Source of the DNA: an uncultured Lachnospiraceae bacterium
Lineage (GTDB): Bacteria; Bacillota_A; Clostridia; Lachnospirales; Lachnospiraceae
Length of the DNA: 8,394 nt
Direction: 5' to 3'
Assembly (NCBI GenBank): GCA_910585855.1
Contig: CAJUGZ010000192.1
Location: forward strand, 1 to 8,394
Numbering within the stretch: position 1 is the stretch's first letter; every line of letters begins with the position of its first letter. Below, in pieces: positions 5,872 to 8,394 of this stretch. Under the pieces are notes generated by a model. The model made no database searches. It had not been told where the DNA came from and saw nothing but the letters and a program-made list of their open reading frames with translations. The position numbers and the translations under genes were made by a program.

Positions 5872-7530
5872 ATGGGAAAGAAGAAAAAACGCTCGAATTT
5901 TATCGTTCAGGGTAGTATTCTGGCGATTGCAAGTATTATTGTCCGATTGATTGGATTAGTTTACAGAATACCGCTTACGAATGTAATTGGCGATGAAGGA
6001 ATGGGATATTATTCTTATGCCTATGAACCTTATGCGGTAATGCTTCTTTTATCCTATCACGGACTGCCGACAGCCGTATCAAAACTGGTCGCTGAAAAAA
6101 ACGGAGAGAATCGATACCGAAGTTCCTATCGTGTTTTTAAGACAGGAATGTTGCTGGCAGTTGTAATCGGTGCGATTACCGGAGCTTTTTTGTGGTTTGG
6201 AGCAGATTTTATTGCCGGAACATTAAATCATCAGCCAATGAGTTCTTATGCATTGAAAGTTTTAGGTCCGACCGTATTTATTCTTTCGATTATGGGAATT
6301 CTCCGTGGATATTTTCAGGGAACAGGAACCATGGTTCCTACTGCAGTTTCTCAGATACTAGAAGCTGTTGTGAATGCAATTATTAGTATAGTTGCAGCTA
6401 AGATTTTATTTTTAGAAGGAAAAAAATTTGATTTAGTAACAGGAACAAAATCCTTTGCGGAGGCTTATGGTGCGGCAGGCGGCACGTTAGGAACTTGTAT
6501 CGGAGCTTTGGCAGCACTTCTTTTTCTGCTTTTTGTCTATAGTATTTATAAAAAGATTATTAAAAGGCAGATTCGAAGAGATCGAATTCGGGAAATTGAA
6601 TCTTATGGAAGAATTATTCGAATTCTTTTCTGGATATCAGCACCGATTGTATTAAGTTCTATTATTATGAATATCGGAACTTCGATTGATGCGGCAATTT
6701 TCAGTCGGATTATGCAGGGGCATTTTAAAATTCCAGAGGCACAAGTAGCGGCAAATTGGGGAATTTTTACCAACAAATATAAGATTTTAATTATGGTTCC
6801 TGTAGCAATCGCAACTGCACTGGCAACCTCTATCGTACCAGATTTCAGTGAAGATATGGCAGCCGGTAATCAGGGGCATGTGGTCAATAAAATTGGTTAT
6901 GCCATTCGTTTTACCATGATTGTATCCATACCATGTGCAGTAGGTCTTAGTGTTTTGGCATCCCCAGTTTTAAATTTATTATTTAAAAATATACAGATAA
7001 CCGATATTAATTTATTGCGTTATGGATCGATAGCAGCGGTAGTATATTCTCTCTCTACTGTAACAAATGCCATTCTTCAGGGTATCAATCAAGTAAATCG
7101 TCCTGTCATTCATGCCGGAGTCGGACTGGTGCTACATATTATTTTATTGGCACTTTCTGTTCGTTTTTTACATGCAGATATCTATGGCGTTATGGCAGCC
7201 TATATTCTTTTTGCATTGATTATCTGTATTTTAAATGCATTGGAGATCCGGCGGATACTAGGCTATCGTCAGGAAATCATACGTACATTTTTGCTGCCGA
7301 CTGTCTGTTCAGCGATTATGGGAGTTATCGTATTTGGTATTTCCTTTGGTATTCAAAAATTAATGGGAGAGGAAAAACTGTTTTTTCCGGTTATCATTTC
7401 TATTTTAATTGGAGCGATTTTATATGGAATTTTATTGCTGGTATTAAAATGTGTAAATGAAAATGATTTATATAGTCTTCCAAAAGGAGAACGCTTGGTT
7501 GCATTTTTACAAAAAATTCATTTGCTTTGA
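5872..7530 (+). CDS. MurJ/SpoVB/YtgP-family lipid-linked sugar flippase
   Basis: A 552-residue multi-pass membrane protein of the MOP superfamily with about 14 hydrophobic segments. Family motifs include GSILAIASIIVRLIGLVYRIP (residues 14-34), GDEGMGYYSYAYEPY (40-54), the GLPTAVSKLVAE segment (64-75), and RGYFQGTGTMVPTAVSQ (145-161). The insertion around 181-205 (to AYGAAGGTLGT) and the overall length favour the YtgP type, which in B. subtilis flips lipid II, over the shorter SpoVB (about 518), needed for spore cortex. I cannot separate them firmly. At 164-169 the sequence reads EAVVNA where an EQ pair is common in relatives. AAAGGA (5855-5860) is 11 bases before the ATG. It is probably the last gene of the operon; no terminator follows it clearly. 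Confidence 0.92.
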   Translation: MGKKKKRSNFIVQGSILAIASIIVRLIGLVYRIPLTNVIGDEGMGYYSYAYEPYAVMLLLSYHGLPTAVSKLVAEKNGENRYRSSYRVFKTGMLLAVVIGAITGAFLWFGADFIAGTLNHQPMSSYALKVLGPTVFILSIMGILRGYFQGTGTMVPTAVSQILEAVVNAIISIVAAKILFLEGKKFDLVTGTKSFAEAYGAAGGTLGTCIGALAALLFLLFVYSIYKKIIKRQIRRDRIREIESYGRIIRILFWISAPIVLSSIIMNIGTSIDAAIFSRIMQGHFKIPEAQVAANWGIFTNKYKILIMVPVAIATALATSIVPDFSEDMAAGNQGHVVNKIGYAIRFTMIVSIPCAVGLSVLASPVLNLLFKNIQITDINLLRYGSIAAVVYSLSTVTNAILQGINQVNRPVIHAGVGLVLHIILLALSVRFLHADIYGVMAAYILFALIICILNALEIRRILGYRQEIIRTFLLPTVCSAIMGVIVFGISFGIQKLMGEEKLFFPVIISILIGAILYGILLLVLKCVNENDLYSLPKGERLVAFLQKIHLL

Positions 7531-7552
7531 AGGGGTTTGGGTTACAGATTTT

Positions 7553-7582
7553 GTATAAAATTGAATAATTTGGCAGATAATA
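7553..7582 (+). promoter_or_regulatory. Candidate sigma-G-like promoter before the BofC-like gene
   Basis: GTATA (7553-7557) and GATAATA (7576-7582) are separated by 18 bases. This matches the forespore sigma-G pattern (G.ATA-like, 17-18 bases, CATAATA-like) except for the first base of the -10 box. A vegetative reading (TTGTAT at 7551, 19 bases, GATAAT at 7576) is poorer. It lies in the 92-base gap after the flippase gene, 40 bases before the ATG. B. subtilis bofC is a forespore gene, which makes the sigma-G reading attractive, but the match is by eye. Confidence 0.35.
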
Positions 7583-7610
7583 TAGCTTAGAATGGATTGT
7601 CTTTAAGAAA

Positions 7611-7617
7611 AGAGGAG
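7611..7617 (+). promoter_or_regulatory. Ribosome binding site before an ATGATG double start
   Basis: AGAGGAG ends five bases before the ATG at 7623 and eight bases before the ATG at 7626. The second spacing is closer to the usual optimum, so translation may begin at either; the proteins differ by one methionine. Confidence 0.6.
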
Positions 7618-7622
7618 TTGAA

Positions 7623-8234
7623 ATGATGAAGCGAGTCTATATTATCTGCCTTTTTTTGGCAGGGATTCTTGGAATTGGGATGTACCTTTATAGTTATCAG
7701 TACTTTGTACAAGAGGAAAACGAAACACAGAGTATAACACAAAGCAGTATAACAATACCAGAAACAATAGAAGCAGTAGCACAGACAGAAGAACGTATTA
7801 CAAGGGATACATTGTACTATATGGAAACTTATCGTTTAGATCAAAATACAACGATACGGGAAACCAAACGGATGCCGGCAGAAGTAATCGGATGCAGCCG
7901 GAAGCAGTTTGTATCTTATTTAGAAAAGCTGATGGAGGATGCTCTTTTAGAGGAGCAAAAAGATGGGTTTTTAAGTATTGAATTAATTGATTTTTCAAAA
8001 GAAGCGGTTGTGGTTCGAAAGACTTATAAAGAACCAGCACGGGAATGTGAGTTTTATTTGGATGTGCAGATGGGGCGGGTAATTGTAAGAAACAGTTTGG
8101 ATGATTCGCTTTATGCTTATACGGAAATTAAATTTGAAACATTGCCTGAGAATCTAAAACGAGAGATTTTACGGGGATATCCGATAGAAAATTTGGAAGT
8201 ACTTTATGAGTTTTTAGAATCCTATAGTAGTTAA
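7623..8234 (+). CDS. Small membrane-anchored protein with a BofC-like C-terminal region
   Basis: A 203-residue protein. Residues 4-26 are one hydrophobic segment that may act as an uncleaved signal anchor, so the rest should be outside the membrane or in the forespore intermembrane space. A Thr/Gln/Glu-rich linker (about 30-62) follows. The domain from about 63 runs YYMETYRLDQNTT, PAEVIG (85-90), a FYLDVQMGRVIVRN segment (144-157), then TEIKFETLPENLKREILRGY (167-186) and a final LEVLYEFLESYSS. This layout of GxV-type strands, LP..L...L..G and a closing ELLEsYSS recalls BofC C-terminal domain proteins of Clostridia. BofC in B. subtilis restrains the SpoIVB signalling protease in sporulation. 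That it is a real gene is firm (good ribosome site, typical codon use); the BofC link is by pattern only. ATG at 7626 is an equal start choice. Confidence 0.6.
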   Translation: MMKRVYIICLFLAGILGIGMYLYSYQYFVQEENETQSITQSSITIPETIEAVAQTEERITRDTLYYMETYRLDQNTTIRETKRMPAEVIGCSRKQFVSYLEKLMEDALLEEQKDGFLSIELIDFSKEAVVVRKTYKEPARECEFYLDVQMGRVIVRNSLDDSLYAYTEIKFETLPENLKREILRGYPIENLEVLYEFLESYSS

Positions 8235-8253
8235 AAAATTTTCGTGGGGGGAC

Positions 8254-8277
8254 GCCGAAAGCCCAAGGGAGTGCTAT
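8254..8277 (+). repeat. Left arm of the terminal inverted repeat
   Basis: Begins GCCGAAAGCCC and ends GTGCTAT. All 24 bases are the reverse complement of 8371-8394. It lies 19 bases after the stop codon of the BofC-like gene, behind a run of six G residues (8246-8251). Confidence 0.97.
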
Positions 8278-8370
8278 TCCGGGCCCGCTTGCGCTTAGCA
8301 TTTCCTCGTAGCGGACACATAAGGCACGAAAAGACCGTGCCTAAGTGCCGACGGGAAATGATGACCCTGC

Positions 8371-8394
8371 ATAGCACTCCCTTGGGCTTTCGGC
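8371..8394 (-). repeat. Right arm of the terminal inverted repeat
   Basis: Begins ATAGCAC and ends CTTTCGGC, the exact reverse complement of 8254-8277. The window ends on its last base, so whether pairing extends outward into the GGGGGGAC to the left of the left arm cannot be seen. Confidence 0.97.

Larger units (their letters stand above)
8254..8394. repeat. GC-rich long imperfect palindrome, possible dispersed repeat or structured RNA
   Basis: Nested complementary segments run through these 141 bases. The outer arms 8254-8277 and 8371-8394 are perfect 24-base complements. Inside, CATTTCC (8299-8305) pairs with GGAAATG (8354-8360), CGT (8307-8309) with ACG (8351-8353), CGG (8312-8314) with CCG (8348-8350), CAC (8316-8318) with GTG (8345-8347), and AGGCACG (8322-8328) with CGTGCCT (8336-8342) around the loop AAAAGAC. 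Between them lie small bulges, all with the extra bases on the left side, plus a longer unpaired left segment (about 8284-8298). GC is 82 of 141, far above the neighbouring genes. No open frame of note lies inside. The right arm stops at the last base given, so the element may continue. It could be a miniature mobile element, a palindromic intergenic repeat or an RNA. Confidence 0.85.

Noticed and set aside
7531..7565. A terminator after the flippase gene (ATTTT/AAAAT pairing near 7548-7561)
   Set aside because: The stem is five A-T pairs only, with no GC content and no T-run after it, too weak to call.
7729..7755. Short direct repeat AGTATAACA in the BofC-like gene (7731 and 7747 regions)
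   Set aside because: Nine bases in a Thr/Ser/Gln-rich linker; low-complexity coding sequence explains it.
8254..8394. The terminal palindrome as an insertion sequence or CRISPR unit
   Set aside because: No transposase frame lies inside or beside it, there is no visible target duplication because the right flank is missing, and there is no regularly spaced direct repeat. It is kept as a repeat or possible RNA instead.

Overview
The window looks like chromosomal DNA from a low-GC, endospore-forming member of the Clostridia, most likely a Lachnospiraceae-type gut anaerobe. This is an inference. It rests on strong AG-rich ribosome binding sites, A/T-rich codon use, two sporulation genes of the YqfC/YqfD type, and the order rpsU - yqfC - yqfD - phoH - HD hydrolase - ybeY, which matches the yqf region of Bacillus subtilis in compressed form.

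Layout. Bases 1-290 hold the small gene for ribosomal protein bS21, with an inverted repeat in its leader and a clear intrinsic terminator. Bases 291-402 are a non-coding gap with a weak sigma-E-like promoter candidate. Bases 403-7530 hold seven tightly packed plus-strand genes with no visible internal terminator, so they are probably one transcription unit: yqfC, yqfD, phoH, a membrane HD-domain hydrolase, ybeY, a DUF3048 (YerB-like) lipoprotein and a MurJ/SpoVB/YtgP-type flippase. The phoH and HD genes overlap, and the HD and ybeY genes overlap by 4 bases. After a 92-base gap with a possible sigma-G-like promoter comes a gene (7623-8234) for a small membrane-anchored protein whose C-terminal half resembles BofC. 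Bases 8235-8394 are non-coding and dominated by a GC-rich (82 of 141 bases), long imperfect palindrome with perfect 24-base arms. Its right arm ends exactly at the last base of the window.

How the genes may work together. The block mixes sporulation and envelope functions (YqfC, YqfD, flippase, BofC-like protein) with ribosome or RNA functions (bS21, PhoH, YbeY). The most unusual coding feature is the HD protein. It keeps the membrane bundle and core H...HD...D residues of the YqfF/PgpH family, but lacks the large extracytoplasmic domain, a loop in the HD domain and two of the histidines expected for a two-metal c-di-AMP phosphodiesterase. After ybeY the order departs from the B. subtilis pattern (dgkA-cdd-era): DUF3048 and flippase genes occupy that place. 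The best candidate for something not yet described is the terminal palindrome, which may be a dispersed repeat or a structured RNA. I see no phage, CRISPR, toxin-antitoxin or defence system in the window.
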